A DNA stretch of 64,000 bases from Helicobacter mustelae (GTDB lineage Bacteria; Campylobacterota; Campylobacteria; Campylobacterales; Helicobacteraceae): the NCBI RefSeq assembly GCF_900476215.1, contig NZ_LS483446.1, positions 868,001-932,000 of the forward strand, written 5' to 3'. Each line of letters begins with the position of its first letter. Positions within the stretch are counted from its first letter, which is position 1. The notes under the pieces were generated by a model that worked only from the letters and a program-made list of their open reading frames with translations, was not told the DNA's origin and did no database searches. A program made the position numbers and the translations under genes. This document shows positions 36,851 through 47,347 of the stretch, in pieces.

Positions 36851-38633
36851 TTCTTACAGCGGAATCAAAACCCATCAATTTGGCCTAGATAGCATCTCCA
36901 ATAATATCGCCAATGTCAATACTCCTGGCTATCGCGAGCATATCCCTGAGTTCAAAACTCTGCTTAGCCGCAACATAGCCTCCGTCAATGGCAGTACTGT
37001 GAGCAGTGATAGCAATTATGGGGTGAGTGTTTCTAGCAATGCCATTTCTACAAAGAGCGGAGATTATAAACGAAGTGATGGGGATTTTGATATGGCATAT
37101 GAGGGGAAGGGTTGGTTTATTGTTGGCAAAAACTCAAAAGGCAGCCTTAGCATCAATGAAGATGGCTATGAGGGCAATCAGCAAAATTATTTCACCCGCG
37201 ATGGATCTTTTAGTCGCGATTCTGATGGATATTTGGTCAATGCAGCGGGGTATTATGTCTATGGCCTAGATCTTGGCAAGATCAAGGGAAATGTCCTCAC
37301 AGATAATCCCAACAAAGAAGAGGAGCAAAAATCGCTAATAAAAAACAAGCTCACTCCACTTCGCATCCCACAAGACATGATCTATCAGCCAACACAGACC
37401 ACCAAGGTAGACATCGCACTCAATCTCAATGCAAAAAAAGAAAACGCGCCGCTAGCGCAATATCTCTTTGATGAGAATGGCAAATTTTTGGATCAAAAGC
37501 TTGATAGCCTTGATATGAATGCATTATTTAATAATGAAAAAAAGCCCCTGGATGCAAGAGGCAATAATGATATTCGCATCACCATCAATGAAGAGGGCAA
37601 AGAGAAGAAATTTGATTTCAAATACACTCCCAACAAAGAAGTGGGAAAGGAGGAATTTCACACCTTCTCAGATCTCAAGAAATTATTTCAAAGCGCTGGG
37701 CTTTCTTTGGATGTAGCACGAGACAAAGATGGTACACCCATCAAACCCATGGCCTTCACGCTCAAAAATGAGGGTGCAGACATGAAGCTCACCCTCGGGG
37801 GAAAATTTTTTGATTCCCTGGGGCTCTTGCTAGCTGATGTTCCTTTGAAAAAAGGTGAGAGCCAAACTAGCGGATCGCTTAATATCGCGTCCTATAGTAC
37901 CAGTGCAGAGATATTTGATGAAAAGGGCGAGAAATTCCTAATCAAAACTCAGTATTTCTTGGAGGAGTCTGGGGATAATCGTCAAAAGCAAGATCAGATC
38001 TGGGAGGCGCGCAGCAGGATTATGGATAAAACAGATCATCCATTAGATGACAAAACCTACACACAGACTCTAGAATTTGACACAGATCACCAAGCCCATG
38101 CAAAGCCAATTGAGCTAGATTTCCAAGGCAGCAAGATTGCCTATTCTCTTGAGGGGGCTGGGGATGCGCATTCTAGCAATTTGGGTTATGAGGATTCTTC
38201 TTTGCTAAAGAGTGAGAGTGATGGCAAAAAAGAGGGCAGGCTTAGTGGTGTGAGCATCGATGAAAACGGGATTATACAGCTGAATTTTGATAATGGAGTA
38301 AGCACGCCCATGGGCAGGATTGGCATCGCGGCATTTAGCAATGATCAGGGTCTGCACAAAGTAGGGGGCAATCTCTTTGAACTCAAGCAAACCACGGATA
38401 ATAATGGAGATAATAAAATCCTAAGCGGTGCACCAATCTTGGGTTGGGATGGTGATGGGGATGGAAGGCTAAAATTTGGCCGTGTCATGCATAAATATCT
38501 AGAGACTAGCAACACCGATGTCACCAGCGCGCTGACTAATTTAATCTTGATGCAGCGCGGATATTCAATGAATGCAAAAGCACTTAGCACGGGGGATGAT
38601 CTCATCAAAGAAGCCATTAATCTCAAGCGCTAA
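36831..38633 (+). CDS. flgE2: flagellar hook protein FlgE paralogue (HP0908-like)
   Basis: A rod/hook-family protein of 600 residues. The N-terminus has the basal-rod motif NSYSGIKTHQFGLDSISNNIANVNTPGY, the middle a FlgE-type D1/D2 region (DFDMAYEGKGWFIVG, NYFTRDGSFSRDSDGYLVN), and the C-terminus SNTDVTSALTNLILMQRGYSMNAKAL, which pairs with the N-terminus in a coiled coil. It is shorter than the main H. pylori hook protein and fits the second FlgE-like protein by position. ATG 36831 has AAGGA about 8 bases upstream. Confidence 0.9.
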   Translation: MNNTILNSYSGIKTHQFGLDSISNNIANVNTPGYREHIPEFKTLLSRNIASVNGSTVSSDSNYGVSVSSNAISTKSGDYKRSDGDFDMAYEGKGWFIVGKNSKGSLSINEDGYEGNQQNYFTRDGSFSRDSDGYLVNAAGYYVYGLDLGKIKGNVLTDNPNKEEEQKSLIKNKLTPLRIPQDMIYQPTQTTKVDIALNLNAKKENAPLAQYLFDENGKFLDQKLDSLDMNALFNNEKKPLDARGNNDIRITINEEGKEKKFDFKYTPNKEVGKEEFHTFSDLKKLFQSAGLSLDVARDKDGTPIKPMAFTLKNEGADMKLTLGGKFFDSLGLLLADVPLKKGESQTSGSLNIASYSTSAEIFDEKGEKFLIKTQYFLEESGDNRQKQDQIWEARSRIMDKTDHPLDDKTYTQTLEFDTDHQAHAKPIELDFQGSKIAYSLEGAGDAHSSNLGYEDSSLLKSESDGKKEGRLSGVSIDENGIIQLNFDNGVSTPMGRIGIAAFSNDQGLHKVGGNLFELKQTTDNNGDNKILSGAPILGWDGDGDGRLKFGRVMHKYLETSNTDVTSALTNLILMQRGYSMNAKALSTGDDLIKEAINLKR

Positions 38634-38652
38634 AGGCCTGAATTCTTTAGCC

Positions 38653-38681
38653 AAAAACCTAGGCAGAAACTTAGGCTTTTT
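38653..38681 (+). terminator. Rho-independent terminator after the fliK-flgD-flgE2 operon
   Basis: AAAAACCTAG, a short loop (GCAGAAA), then CTTAGGCTTTTT: the arms pair with one mismatch and the 3' arm runs into a T tract. It starts about 20 bases after the flgE2 stop. Confidence 0.6.
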
Positions 38682-38845
38682 GACTGCGATTTTAGCAAGC
38701 TTTGCTCTGTTGTTTTCAAGATTTTACACCACCGCCAACCTCATCAAAATACAGCTAGCAAGATTTTTCTCTACTATCTCACATTCCAACCACGCAAACA
38801 GCAATCCCTCCTGTCTTTGCTTTTTTGCATGGGATTGGGATTTGT

Positions 38846-38851
38846 TATAAT
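38846..38851 (+). promoter_or_regulatory. -10 box of ligA
   Basis: TTTGTTATAATCTC has a perfect TATAAT 30 bases before the chosen ligA start. Confidence 0.6.
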
Positions 38852-38881
38852 CTCTGCCAAAAATCCAAAAAAGAGACAAGC

Positions 38882-40834
38882 ATGGAAAAAGAGCAATATG
38901 AAAAAAAAGTAGAGCAACTCAAGAAAATGGCGTATCACTATTATGTGCTAGATGACCCAATTTCAAGTGATGAGGAATATGACATTCTCTATCATGAGGT
39001 GAAGGGCTATGAGGAGGCTCATCCTGAAGCAATCAGAGAGGATTCTCCCACCCAGAGAGTAGGCATGCCACCCCTTTTGGAATTTCAAAAAAACACGCAT
39101 CGCAAAAAAATGTGGAGTTTGGATGATGTTTTTTCTTTTGAGGAACTAGAATCCTGGTGCCAGAAAATCTACAAAAATCATCCTGAAGCAATCTTTACTT
39201 GCTCGCCAAAATTTGATGGTGCATCTTTGAACCTGCTCTATGAAAATGGAGATCTCATCTCTGCCACCACGCGCGGAGATGGCATGCAGGGTGAGCTGGT
39301 TACACAAAATGCCAAGACCATTCCCTCTATCCCACTAAAGATCCCCCACAAAGGGCTAATTGAGATCCGCGGGGAGGTGGTGATTGCTAAAAGTGATTTT
39401 GAAGCACTCAACAAAAAGCGCATGGAGGAGGGTGAAGCATTGTTTGCCAATCCCAGGAATGCCGCTGCAGGCAGTATGCGCCAGCTAGATAGCAGCATCA
39501 CAGCCCAAAGGAAGTTGCGCTTCATCCCCTGGGGATTTGGGCAGCATACTCTAGGCATAGATAGCTTCAAGGAGGCTTTGGAGCAGGTTTTTTGCTTTGG
39601 ATTTTCTCCCATCCCCTTTGTGCAACTCTGCAAAAATATGCAAGAAATCCAGCGTTATTATGAAGAAATCATGCAAAGACGAGAGGATTTGCCAATGATG
39701 CTAGATGGCATGGTGGTGATGCTAGATTCTTTTTTGATGCAGGAGAAAATGGGGTTTACCATCAAATCCCCACGCTTTGCCTGTGCGTATAAATTCCCTG
39801 CAGTGGAGAAATTCACCAAGATCCTCTCCATCATCAACCAAGTGGGTCGCACTGGAGTCATCACACCCGTGGCCGAGCTTGAGCCCATAGAGATCGAGGG
39901 GGCTAGAGTCACCAGAGCGACATTGCACAATTACAAAGAGATTCAGAAAAAAGACATCAGGATTTTTGATGAAGTGGTAGTAATCCGAAGCGGAGATGTG
40001 ATCCCAAAGATCATAAGGCCCAACATTGCAAGGCGCACCGGGGAGGAAAAAGCAATAGAGCCGCCCACACACTGCCCCATTTGTGGAGAGAGATTGCTCA
40101 TCGAAGAGATCTTCATCCGCTGTCAAAATCTGCAATGCACAGCAAGGGTGAGGGAGAGTATCGTGCATTTTGTCTCCAAAAAAGCCCTCAACATCGATGG
40201 TTTGGGGGAGAAAATCATCTACCAACTTTTTGCAGCCGGTCTTGTGAAAAATATCACCGATCTCTATAGTCTGGATTATGAGGAATTGCTAAGGCTTGAG
40301 GGCTTCAAAGAAAAAAAAGCCAAAAATTTGCTAGAGGCAATCGCAAATACCAAAAACATCGATTTGTGGCGATTGATTCATGCGCTGGGGATCGAGCATA
40401 TCGGCGAGGGGGCGAGCAAAAAACTCGCCCTTGCTTTTGGGCTAGAGTGTTTTGACAAGGATTATGATGCCCTCACTCGCATCGATGGCTTTGGCAAGGA
40501 AATGGCAGAGTCTTTTTTGGAATTTAGTCAGGTCAATGCTAGGCTCATCCACGTCCTATTAAAGATTCTGACCCCAAAGGTGCAACAGACCCAAAATCCG
40601 GTGCAAAATTATTTTTCTGCCAAAAAAATCGTGCTTACTGGCAGCATGCAGCGCTCGCGTGAGGAGGTGGCCGCTCTGCTAGAGGGCGTAGGAGCAAAAA
40701 TCAGTACTAGCGTGAGTGGGAAGGTAGATTTTGTGATCTATGGAGAAAATCCTGGCAGCAAGCTAGATAAAGCTCGTGAGCTTGGGGTGGGGATACTCTC
40801 TGAGGCGGAGTTTTGGGAAAAATTCCAGGGGTGA
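38882..40834 (+). CDS. ligA: NAD+-dependent DNA ligase
   Basis: LigA seals nicks in replication and repair. Of 650 residues, the Ia domain with HYYVLDDPISSDEEYD binds NAD, the adenylation motif is CSPKFDGASL (catalytic Lys near 110), the OB fold follows (VGRTGVITPVAELEPIEIEG), a four-Cys zinc finger spans CPIC...CQNLQC (about 397-418), then helix-hairpin-helix repeats (GLGEKIIYQLFAAG, GIEHIGEGASKKLA) and a C-terminal BRCT domain (KKIVLTGSMQRSREEVAALLEGVGAK region). Upstream frame extension is excluded because it would include the promoter. Confidence 0.97.
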   Translation: MEKEQYEKKVEQLKKMAYHYYVLDDPISSDEEYDILYHEVKGYEEAHPEAIREDSPTQRVGMPPLLEFQKNTHRKKMWSLDDVFSFEELESWCQKIYKNHPEAIFTCSPKFDGASLNLLYENGDLISATTRGDGMQGELVTQNAKTIPSIPLKIPHKGLIEIRGEVVIAKSDFEALNKKRMEEGEALFANPRNAAAGSMRQLDSSITAQRKLRFIPWGFGQHTLGIDSFKEALEQVFCFGFSPIPFVQLCKNMQEIQRYYEEIMQRREDLPMMLDGMVVMLDSFLMQEKMGFTIKSPRFACAYKFPAVEKFTKILSIINQVGRTGVITPVAELEPIEIEGARVTRATLHNYKEIQKKDIRIFDEVVVIRSGDVIPKIIRPNIARRTGEEKAIEPPTHCPICGERLLIEEIFIRCQNLQCTARVRESIVHFVSKKALNIDGLGEKIIYQLFAAGLVKNITDLYSLDYEELLRLEGFKEKKAKNLLEAIANTKNIDLWRLIHALGIEHIGEGASKKLALAFGLECFDKDYDALTRIDGFGKEMAESFLEFSQVNARLIHVLLKILTPKVQQTQNPVQNYFSAKKIVLTGSMQRSREEVAALLEGVGAKISTSVSGKVDFVIYGENPGSKLDKARELGVGILSEAEFWEKFQG

Positions 40835-41362
40835 ATTTTTGCTTTATTGGTTTTTTGCCTCATATTTTTATGGCTTTATGTTTTTAAATTTTTCATGGAT
40901 AGGAGTTTGCATGCAAAGCCCTTAGGCGACGTGAGTTGTGCGCAATGCTTGCGGTGGCATGGCTTTGGATTTTGCTTGCTATTTGTGCTTTTTAAGCAGG
41001 CCTTGGTTATGTGTTTTGATGAACCCATGGAGTTTGTGGCAAATTTAATCATTAAGAGCTAAGCTTGCAGGGCACAAGAGATGGCACAAAACATTGATGT
41101 TTAAAACTCTCATCCAAAAATAAGTTCATTCCTTTTATAGTCGCCATATTTTGCTTCATCTGGCCGTTAGCTGGATTTTTCTTCCCCCAATTCCCTCTCT
41201 AATTAAAAATATCAGCAATGGGGTATCAAAGCACAAAAACTTTTGTACTCCAATCCTCTATCTAAAAACACAGGCATGCCCTCTTTCTCCCCAAAAATCC
41301 GCAAAATTTTTGTTTTTTGTGTTATAATCCTGCGAATTTTTTAGATTTTTCCAAGGAATAGA
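40835..41362 (+). other. mostly gene-free stretch between ligA and thrS
   Basis: A frame at 40847-41062 (71 codons, TTG start, no ribosome-binding site) reads hydrophobic, Cys-containing sequence including DVSCAQCLRWHGFGFCLLFVLF; it is not recognised and may be a decayed gene or chance. Further on an inverted repeat ACAAAA-AC-TTTTGT lies at 41233-41246, upstream of the thrS promoter. No other gene was found. Confidence 0.4.
41323..41328 (+). promoter_or_regulatory. -10 box of the thrS-infC-rpmI-rplT operon
   Basis: TTTTTTGTGTTATAATCC has a perfect TATAAT with a T-rich upstream stretch, 34 bases before the thrS ATG. Confidence 0.65.
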
Positions 41363-43174
41363 ATGTCAGAAATTATTGGTATTAGGATTGGAGAGGAAAT
41401 TTTTGATACACAAACCGCCCAAGAAAAAGGCCTTAGGGGTGTGGAAATTTTGTTTGATAATTCTCAAGATTCTCTCTCTATCATTCGCCATTCCTGCGCG
41501 CATTTGATGGCCCAGGCGATCAAAGAACTCTATCCTGATGCGAAATTTTTCGTAGGCCCTGTGGTGGATGAGGGCTTTTATTATGATTTCAAGACAGCTC
41601 ACAAAATCAGCCAAGAGGATCTCGCAAAGATCGAAAAGCAGATGAAGGAGATTGCAAAAAGAAAACTCCCCATCATCAAATCCACCATGACTCGCCAGGA
41701 AGCACTAGAAAAATTCCAAGATGATGAGCTCAAGCAGGCGGTAATGAGCAAAATTCCAGGTGATGACTTTGGGGTTTATGCACAGGGGGATTTTGAGGAT
41801 CTGTGCCGCGGGCCCCATCTACCAAATACGAAATTTTTGCATGCCTTCAAGCTCACAAAGCTAGCTGGTGCGTATTTGGGAGGAGATGAAAGCGCTGAGA
41901 TGCTCACTCGGATCTATGGTATCGCCTTTGCAGACAAAGAAATGCTAAATGCTTATCTGCATCAAATAGAAGAGGCAAAAAAGCGAGATCATCGCAAGCT
42001 GGGCGTAGAAATGGGGCTTTTTACCTTCGATGAGGAGGTAGGCGCTGGGTTGCCCATTTGGCTGCCCAATGGTGCAAGACTGCGCAGGAGGATTGAAGAG
42101 CTCTTAACCAAGGCATTGATGATTCGCGATTATGAGCCTGTGCGCGGCCCTGAGCTCCTCAAAAGTAGCGTGTGGAAGACCAGTGGGCATTTTGATAATT
42201 ATGGCGAAAATATGTATTTTACCACCATTGATGAGGTGGAATATGGATTGAAACCCATGAATTGCGTGGGGCATATCAAGGTCTATCAGAGTTCTGTGCG
42301 CAGCTATCGCGAGCTACCACTGCGCTTTTATGAGTATGGCATCGTGCACCGCCATGAAAAAAGCGGCGTATTGCATGGACTTTTGCGCGTACGAGAGTTC
42401 ACCCAAGATGATGCGCACATTTTCTGTCGTCCCACTCAGATTAAAACAGAAGTGAGTAACATCATTGCATTTACAGATAAAATCATGCAGGCATTTGGAT
42501 TTTGCTATGAGATGGAGCTTGCCACAAGGCCACAAAAATCTATCGGGCAGGATGCTGTTTGGGAGGTTGCCACACAAGCACTTATTGATGCTCTGCAAGA
42601 AAATCATATTCATTACAAAATCGATGAGGGTGGGGGTGCATTTTATGGTCCAAAGATTGATATCAAAATCACAGATGCAATCGGGCGCAAATGGCAGTGC
42701 GGCACGATACAAATTGATATGAATTTGCCTGAGCGCTTTGCTCTAGAATATATCGATGAAAACAACACTGCCCAGCAGCCTGTGATGATCCATCGCGCCA
42801 TTCTTGGGTCATTTGAGCGCTTTAGTGCGATTTTGACTGAGCATTTTGGTGGAGAATTTCCTTTTTTCATCGCGCCAGTGCAGGTGGTTCTAATCCCTAT
42901 CACAGAATCTCAGCACCAATACGCACAATCCCTGCGCAAAAAAATCATCGCTCTTGGTGCGTATGCAGAGGTGATGAACAAGAATGAAACACTAAATAAA
43001 AAGATTCGAAACGCAGAAAAGCAGCATGTCCCCATGATTCTAGTCATCGGCCAAAAGGAGCAAAATAGCGGTACTTTGGCCATCCGGGATCGCAGGGAAA
43101 AATCCCAATATGAAATGAAAGAAGAGGAGTTTTTGCATATGGTGGAACAAAAGATGAAAGAGGTTAGTTTTTGA
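41363..43174 (+). CDS. thrS: threonyl-tRNA synthetase
   Basis: A class II synthetase of 603 residues that charges tRNA-Thr. A short N-terminal TGS-like part lacks the full N1 domain; then the editing domain with [14 protein letters not shown] (HxxxH) and CRGPHLPNT, the catalytic core with [20 protein letters not shown] (motif 1), [12 protein letters not shown] (zinc Cys), [14 protein letters not shown] (motif 2) and [13 protein letters not shown] (motif 3), and the anticodon domain with [12 protein letters not shown]. It has AAGGA upstream of the ATG. It overlaps infC by four bases. Confidence 0.97.
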   Translation: MSEIIGIRIGEEIFDTQTAQEKGLRGVEILFDNSQDSLSIIRHSCAHLMAQAIKELYPDAKFFVGPVVDEGFYYDFKTAHKISQEDLAKIEKQMKEIAKRKLPIIKSTMTRQEALEKFQDDELKQAVMSKIPGDDFGVYAQGDFEDLCRGPHLPNTKFLHAFKLTKLAGAYLGGDESAEMLTRIYGIAFADKEMLNAYLHQIEEAKKRDHRKLGVEMGLFTFDEEVGAGLPIWLPNGARLRRRIEELLTKALMIRDYEPVRGPELLKSSVWKTSGHFDNYGENMYFTTIDEVEYGLKPMNCVGHIKVYQSSVRSYRELPLRFYEYGIVHRHEKSGVLHGLLRVREFTQDDAHIFCRPTQIKTEVSNIIAFTDKIMQAFGFCYEMELATRPQKSIGQDAVWEVATQALIDALQENHIHYKIDEGGGAFYGPKIDIKITDAIGRKWQCGTIQIDMNLPERFALEYIDENNTAQQPVMIHRAILGSFERFSAILTEHFGGEFPFFIAPVQVVLIPITESQHQYAQSLRKKIIALGAYAEVMNKNETLNKKIRNAEKQHVPMILVIGQKEQNSGTLAIRDRREKSQYEMKEEEFLHMVEQKMKEVSF

Positions 43175-43728
43175 GTAAAGAAGAAGTATTGTTAAATCAG
43201 GAGATTCATTTTAAAGAGGTTCGGTGCGTGGGGGATGATGGGGAGGTTTATGGGATTATATCTTCTAGTGAGGCGCAAAAAATTGCAAATTCTAAGGGGT
43301 TGGATTTGGTGTTGATTTCCCCCAATGCCAATCCGCCTGTGTGCAAGGTGATGGATTATGGAAAATATCGCTACCAATTAGAAAAAAAGCAAAAAGAGGC
43401 GCGTAAAAAGCAAAAGCAAATTGAAATCAAAGAAATAAAGCTCTCCACTCAGATTGCACAAAATGACATCAATTACAAAGTCAAGCATGCCAGGGAATTT
43501 ATCGCTGAACAAAAGCATGTGAAATTCAAAGTCGTACTAAAAGGGAGGGAGACTAGCGATCCTCAGGGAGGCTTTGAGGTCTTGCGCAGGATTGCGGGGA
43601 TGGTTGAGGATATCGCCACACCTGAAAAAGAACCCAGGGTAGAGGGGCGCTATGTCATATGGCTTTTTGTCCCCAAAAAGCAGGAAAAAAATCATCTTAT
43701 GAAAGGAGAACAGACATGCCAAAAATGA
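43171..43728 (+). CDS. infC: translation initiation factor IF-3
   Basis: IF-3 binds the 30S subunit and enforces start-codon and initiator-tRNA choice. Of 185 residues, the N-terminal domain begins with [23 protein letters not shown], the linker [21 protein letters not shown] and the C-terminal domain FKVVLKGRE...[14 protein letters not shown] are typical. It starts with TTG within TTGA overlapping the thrS stop; a rare, non-AUG start is common for infC because IF-3 discriminates against it and so limits its own synthesis. The tail overlaps rpmI. Confidence 0.95.
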   Translation: MSKEEVLLNQEIHFKEVRCVGDDGEVYGIISSSEAQKIANSKGLDLVLISPNANPPVCKVMDYGKYRYQLEKKQKEARKKQKQIEIKEIKLSTQIAQNDINYKVKHAREFIAEQKHVKFKVVLKGRETSDPQGGFEVLRRIAGMVEDIATPEKEPRVEGRYVIWLFVPKKQEKNHLMKGEQTCQK

Positions 43729-43910
43729 AAACAAACCGCGGCGCAGCGAAAAGATTTAAAGCCAAAAAAAATCTGATCAAGCGTGGTAGTGCTTTTAGAA
43801 GTCACATTTTGACCAAAAAAAGCCCCAAAAGAAAAGCAAATCTAAAAAAACCACAGTATGTGCACAGTGCAAACATAGATTCGGTAAAAAATCTACTTTG
43901 CCAAGCATGA
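43716..43910 (+). CDS. rpmI: 50S ribosomal protein L35
   Basis: A basic protein of 64 residues: [18 protein letters not shown] at the N-terminus and [17 protein letters not shown] in the middle are characteristic of L35. AAGGAG lies about 9 bases before the ATG, which falls inside the end of infC (13-base overlap). The upstream extension of the frame is not used. Confidence 0.96.
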   Translation: MPKMKTNRGAAKRFKAKKNLIKRGSAFRSHILTKKSPKRKANLKKPQYVHSANIDSVKNLLCQA

Positions 43911-43932
43911 GCAGGGCTAGATTCGGTAAAAA
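43874..43932 (+). other. rpmI-rplT junction with short repeat and hairpin
   Basis: TAGATTCGGTAAAAA occurs at the end of rpmI (about 43873-43887) and again just after its stop (about 43918-43932). The second copy is followed by a CCCTC-GTT-GAGGG hairpin (43936-43948), 45 bases before the rplT ATG. In other bacteria L20 represses this operon by binding leader RNA; whether this structure has that job is unknown. Confidence 0.45.
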
Positions 43933-43992
43933 CTCCCCTCGTTGAGGGAAAGATTAGTCAAAGGACTACACCTATTAGGTAAAGGAGAAAAA

Positions 43993-44358
43993 ATGAGAGT
44001 AAAAACAGGTTTTGTCAGAAGAAGACGCCATAAAAAAATCCTAAAACTTGCCAGAGGCTTTTATAGCGGAAGAAGAAAGCATTTCAGAAAGGCAAAAGAG
44101 CAATTAGAAAGAAGCATGTATTATGCCTTCCGTGATAGAAAGCAGAAAAAAAGAGATTTCCGCAGCCTTTGGATTGTGCGCATCAATGCAGCATGCAGGA
44201 TGAGTGCAATGAGTTATTCCAAATTCATGCATGGATTGAAGCTTGCAAATGTCGAGTTAGATCGAAAGGTGCTCGCAGATATGGCAATGAATGATAGCGC
44301 TGCATTCCATGAGATCCTATCCATCGCCAAAGAGGCACTGCATAAAGCCCAAAAATAA
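43993..44358 (+). CDS. rplT: 50S ribosomal protein L20
   Basis: A basic protein of 121 residues that binds 23S rRNA early in 50S assembly. [27 protein letters not shown] and [16 protein letters not shown] are the L20 signatures. AAGGAG lies 6 bases before ATG 43993, so the longer frame upstream is rejected. It is the last ribosomal gene of the operon and is followed by a hairpin and a Maf gene after only 24 bases. Confidence 0.97.
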   Translation: MRVKTGFVRRRRHKKILKLARGFYSGRRKHFRKAKEQLERSMYYAFRDRKQKKRDFRSLWIVRINAACRMSAMSYSKFMHGLKLANVELDRKVLADMAMNDSAAFHEILSIAKEALHKAQK

Positions 44359-44359
44359 T

Positions 44360-44377
44360 CTCCCTTGCCAAAGGGAG
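44360..44377 (+). promoter_or_regulatory. hairpin burying the ribosome-binding site of the Maf gene
   Basis: CTCCCTT-GCCA-AAGGGAG forms a perfect 7-bp stem starting one base after the rplT stop. The 3' arm is the GGGAG that would serve as ribosome-binding site for ATG 44383. No proper T run follows, so translational control or transcript processing is more likely than termination. Confidence 0.6.
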
Positions 44378-44382
44378 CTTTC

Positions 44383-46308
44383 ATGACTCTGCAAGAGATC
44401 CTAACAGAGGGGGATACGCAAAAAATACAAAATCTTCTTTCCCAAAGAATGGTCAAAAATATGGAATTTTTTGCGATTCATTCCCCCAAACTCTTCACAC
44501 AACTCAAAAAACCGCCCACAGATTACAACCTCCTCTTTGATAAGAAAGGGCTAAACATCATTGATTTGCGCACCAAAAGTCTGCTCTATCCTACGTTAGA
44601 AGGGCAATACACCATGGTCGAGACACATGGCGAGCTCTCCCTCTCTCCGAGCAAAAATCCGCGCTGGAAATTGCATCATAATGAAGTATCTCTCTCCCCA
44701 ATTGATGAGAAAAAATTCCCAATTACAGGGGAGGCAATCGCTTCTTTTATCAAGCTTTTGCAAAAGCATCAGGGCATCAAGGAATATTATCTCGATCCCA
44801 AATTCATGCCAACGACTTTGCTCTATGGGCTACTTGGGGGTTTGTTTTTGGAATTCATGCGAGAGCGAGGCGTGTTTTTTCACGCGCTTTTTATTTTTGA
44901 AGAAAATCTCGATCTCTTTCGCATTAGCTGCTATTTTTTGGATTATGAGGCGCTTTTTGAGAGCACCAATCCTAACGCATTGTATTTGTTTGTGCAAAAC
45001 ATCTTTGACAAAAAAATGATTCGCAATTTTTTTGCAGCCAGAAAGATTACGAGTAATTTTTTGCTCTGTGAACTGCAATGCTATCAAAGCAAAAAAATGC
45101 AACAAATCTCTTCTTTTGTGATGCAGGAATTTAGTGCTAATAAGCGCGGATGGGGGAGCTTTGAGGATGAGATGAAGGGTCTTGAGAATACCCTGCAAAA
45201 TTATTCCATGCCTACGCTTTCTTTCCCCAAGCGCCAAAACATCCCCATTTGCGTGGTAGGAAATGGACCAAGCCTAGATGCCCTCCTTCCCTTCATCGCA
45301 CAAAATCAAGAAAAGATGTTGATTTTTTCCTGTGGCACGGCGCTAAAACCTCTCAAAAATGCTGGGATTTGCGTGGATTTTCAGATTGAAATTGAGCGCA
45401 TTGATTATCTTAGCGATGTTTTGAGGGCTGCACCCTTGGGCGATACCACGCTGCTTTGTGGCAATATGGTGAGTCCTGCTGCGCTTCATCAGGCCAGGGA
45501 GGCATATGTATTTTTGCGCGGAGGTAGTGCGTGTAGCTATCTTGATAAAAACAGTGTGATGGAGTTTTGCGCACCATTTGTAGGTAATGCAGGTGCGAGT
45601 CTGGCCATGCAGCTGGGAAGTGAGATTTTGCTCTGTGGGCTGGATTGTGGCTACATAGAGGGGGAGAGCAAACATGCAAGCAACTCCTACTATGGCAAAG
45701 AAAAGTCACAGATCCCAAGTCATGCCATAGAAGTGAAGGGAAATGCAAACAAAAGAGTTTTTGCAGATTCGATTTTTCTGCTTTCTTTGCAAAATCTTGC
45801 GGATGCCATTGATTTTTTGAAGCCACGTCTTGTGCTTAACCTTGGATTTGGCGCTTATGTAGAGGGTGCGCGCAGCATCCATGCAGAGGGCATCTCCCTG
45901 CGTCCCATCGACAAACAAGCTGCAATCTCACAAATCAAAAGCTATATGAAAAAAAATCCCCCTCTAGATTTTAGAGCAAAGATCACTAATGCCTATGCCT
46001 TCCGTGATTGCATGCTAGAACTCTTGGGGCGGGGCGCTAGAAGCAAAAAAGAGCTTTTTTGCCTCATGGATGAATTATTGCTTTTACTCTCTCAAACAAG
46101 CAGAAAAGATCCTCATCTTGGCATTTTATTTGAGGGTACATTAGCACATGTTGCCCAGAGCCTCCTGCTTTCTGCCATGCATCTGCCTCATGATGATATT
46201 TTTGTGTTTTTTGCACAATGTCTTGAGGTGATTGCGCGCATTTTTGACAAGATGCTACTGCAATACAAGCTGCTTTTGGGTCTCTATGCAAATACCCACA
46301 AAACTTGA
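44383..46308 (+). CDS. Maf-type motility-associated factor (DUF115), probable flagellin glycosyltransferase
   Basis: A cytosolic protein of 641 residues of the Maf/DUF115 group, known in Campylobacter, Helicobacter and Aeromonas to add pseudaminic or related nonulosonic acid to flagellin. The central domain (about 285-500) shows ICVVGNGPSLDALLPFI, the nucleotide-binding hallmark, then FSCGTALKPLKNAGICVDFQIEIE and FVGNAGASLAMQLGSEILLCGLDCGY. N- and C-terminal parts are helical and family-specific. ATG 44383 follows GGGAG, inside a hairpin. Its place right after rplT differs from H. pylori, and links it by transcript to the ribosomal operon if no terminator acts. Confidence 0.82.
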   Translation: MTLQEILTEGDTQKIQNLLSQRMVKNMEFFAIHSPKLFTQLKKPPTDYNLLFDKKGLNIIDLRTKSLLYPTLEGQYTMVETHGELSLSPSKNPRWKLHHNEVSLSPIDEKKFPITGEAIASFIKLLQKHQGIKEYYLDPKFMPTTLLYGLLGGLFLEFMRERGVFFHALFIFEENLDLFRISCYFLDYEALFESTNPNALYLFVQNIFDKKMIRNFFAARKITSNFLLCELQCYQSKKMQQISSFVMQEFSANKRGWGSFEDEMKGLENTLQNYSMPTLSFPKRQNIPICVVGNGPSLDALLPFIAQNQEKMLIFSCGTALKPLKNAGICVDFQIEIERIDYLSDVLRAAPLGDTTLLCGNMVSPAALHQAREAYVFLRGGSACSYLDKNSVMEFCAPFVGNAGASLAMQLGSEILLCGLDCGYIEGESKHASNSYYGKEKSQIPSHAIEVKGNANKRVFADSIFLLSLQNLADAIDFLKPRLVLNLGFGAYVEGARSIHAEGISLRPIDKQAAISQIKSYMKKNPPLDFRAKITNAYAFRDCMLELLGRGARSKKELFCLMDELLLLLSQTSRKDPHLGILFEGTLAHVAQSLLLSAMHLPHDDIFVFFAQCLEVIARIFDKMLLQYKLLLGLYANTHKT

Positions 46309-46505
46309 ATTCCTATTCAGAATCCTGATGCCTATGCAACAATGAATAAGCGCTGAGTAAGCGGCTGGAGTGGGGCACTCTTGGCCTTTCAAATGCTCTT
46401 TAAACCCAAATTTTAAAATCATAAAATCACTGGCTAGAAAGAGTGGAATCCTAGTATGCAAAAAGTAACACGTGGATTTTAAATTGTTACTAAAACTTAG
46501 CATTC

Positions 46506-46523
46506 AAGCAATTTTTGCTTTTT
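46506..46523 (+). terminator. weak candidate terminator
   Basis: AAGCAA-TTT-TTGCTT followed by TTTAT. The stem is A/T-rich. It lies about 200 bases after the Maf gene and 60 before the ABC remnants; the rest of 46309-46581 holds no recognised gene. Confidence 0.3.
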
Positions 46524-46581
46524 ATCTTTGTCTTTTTTAGCATTATCCAGAATGTTAGGCTAGAGTTTTTAGGTCTTTTGT

Positions 46582-47324
<743 letters not shown>

Positions 47325-47327
47325 TTG

Positions 47328-47347
47328 GCCCTTTGAAAAGGGCTTTT
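47328..47347 (+). terminator. terminator/attenuator after the binding-protein remnant
   Basis: GCCCTTT-GA-AAAGGGC followed by TTTT, four bases after the stop codon. Such attenuators often separate the abundant binding protein from the permease genes. Confidence 0.7.

Noticed and set aside
40847-41062. 71-codon Cys-containing frame after ligA
   Set aside because: TTG start without ribosome-binding site and no recognisable family. Mentioned in the gap entry, but not accepted as a gene.
46435-46525. Possible second sigma54 promoter before the ABC remnants (TTTTTGCTTT)
   Set aside because: There is no GG at the required 10-base distance; the match is only to the -12 half.
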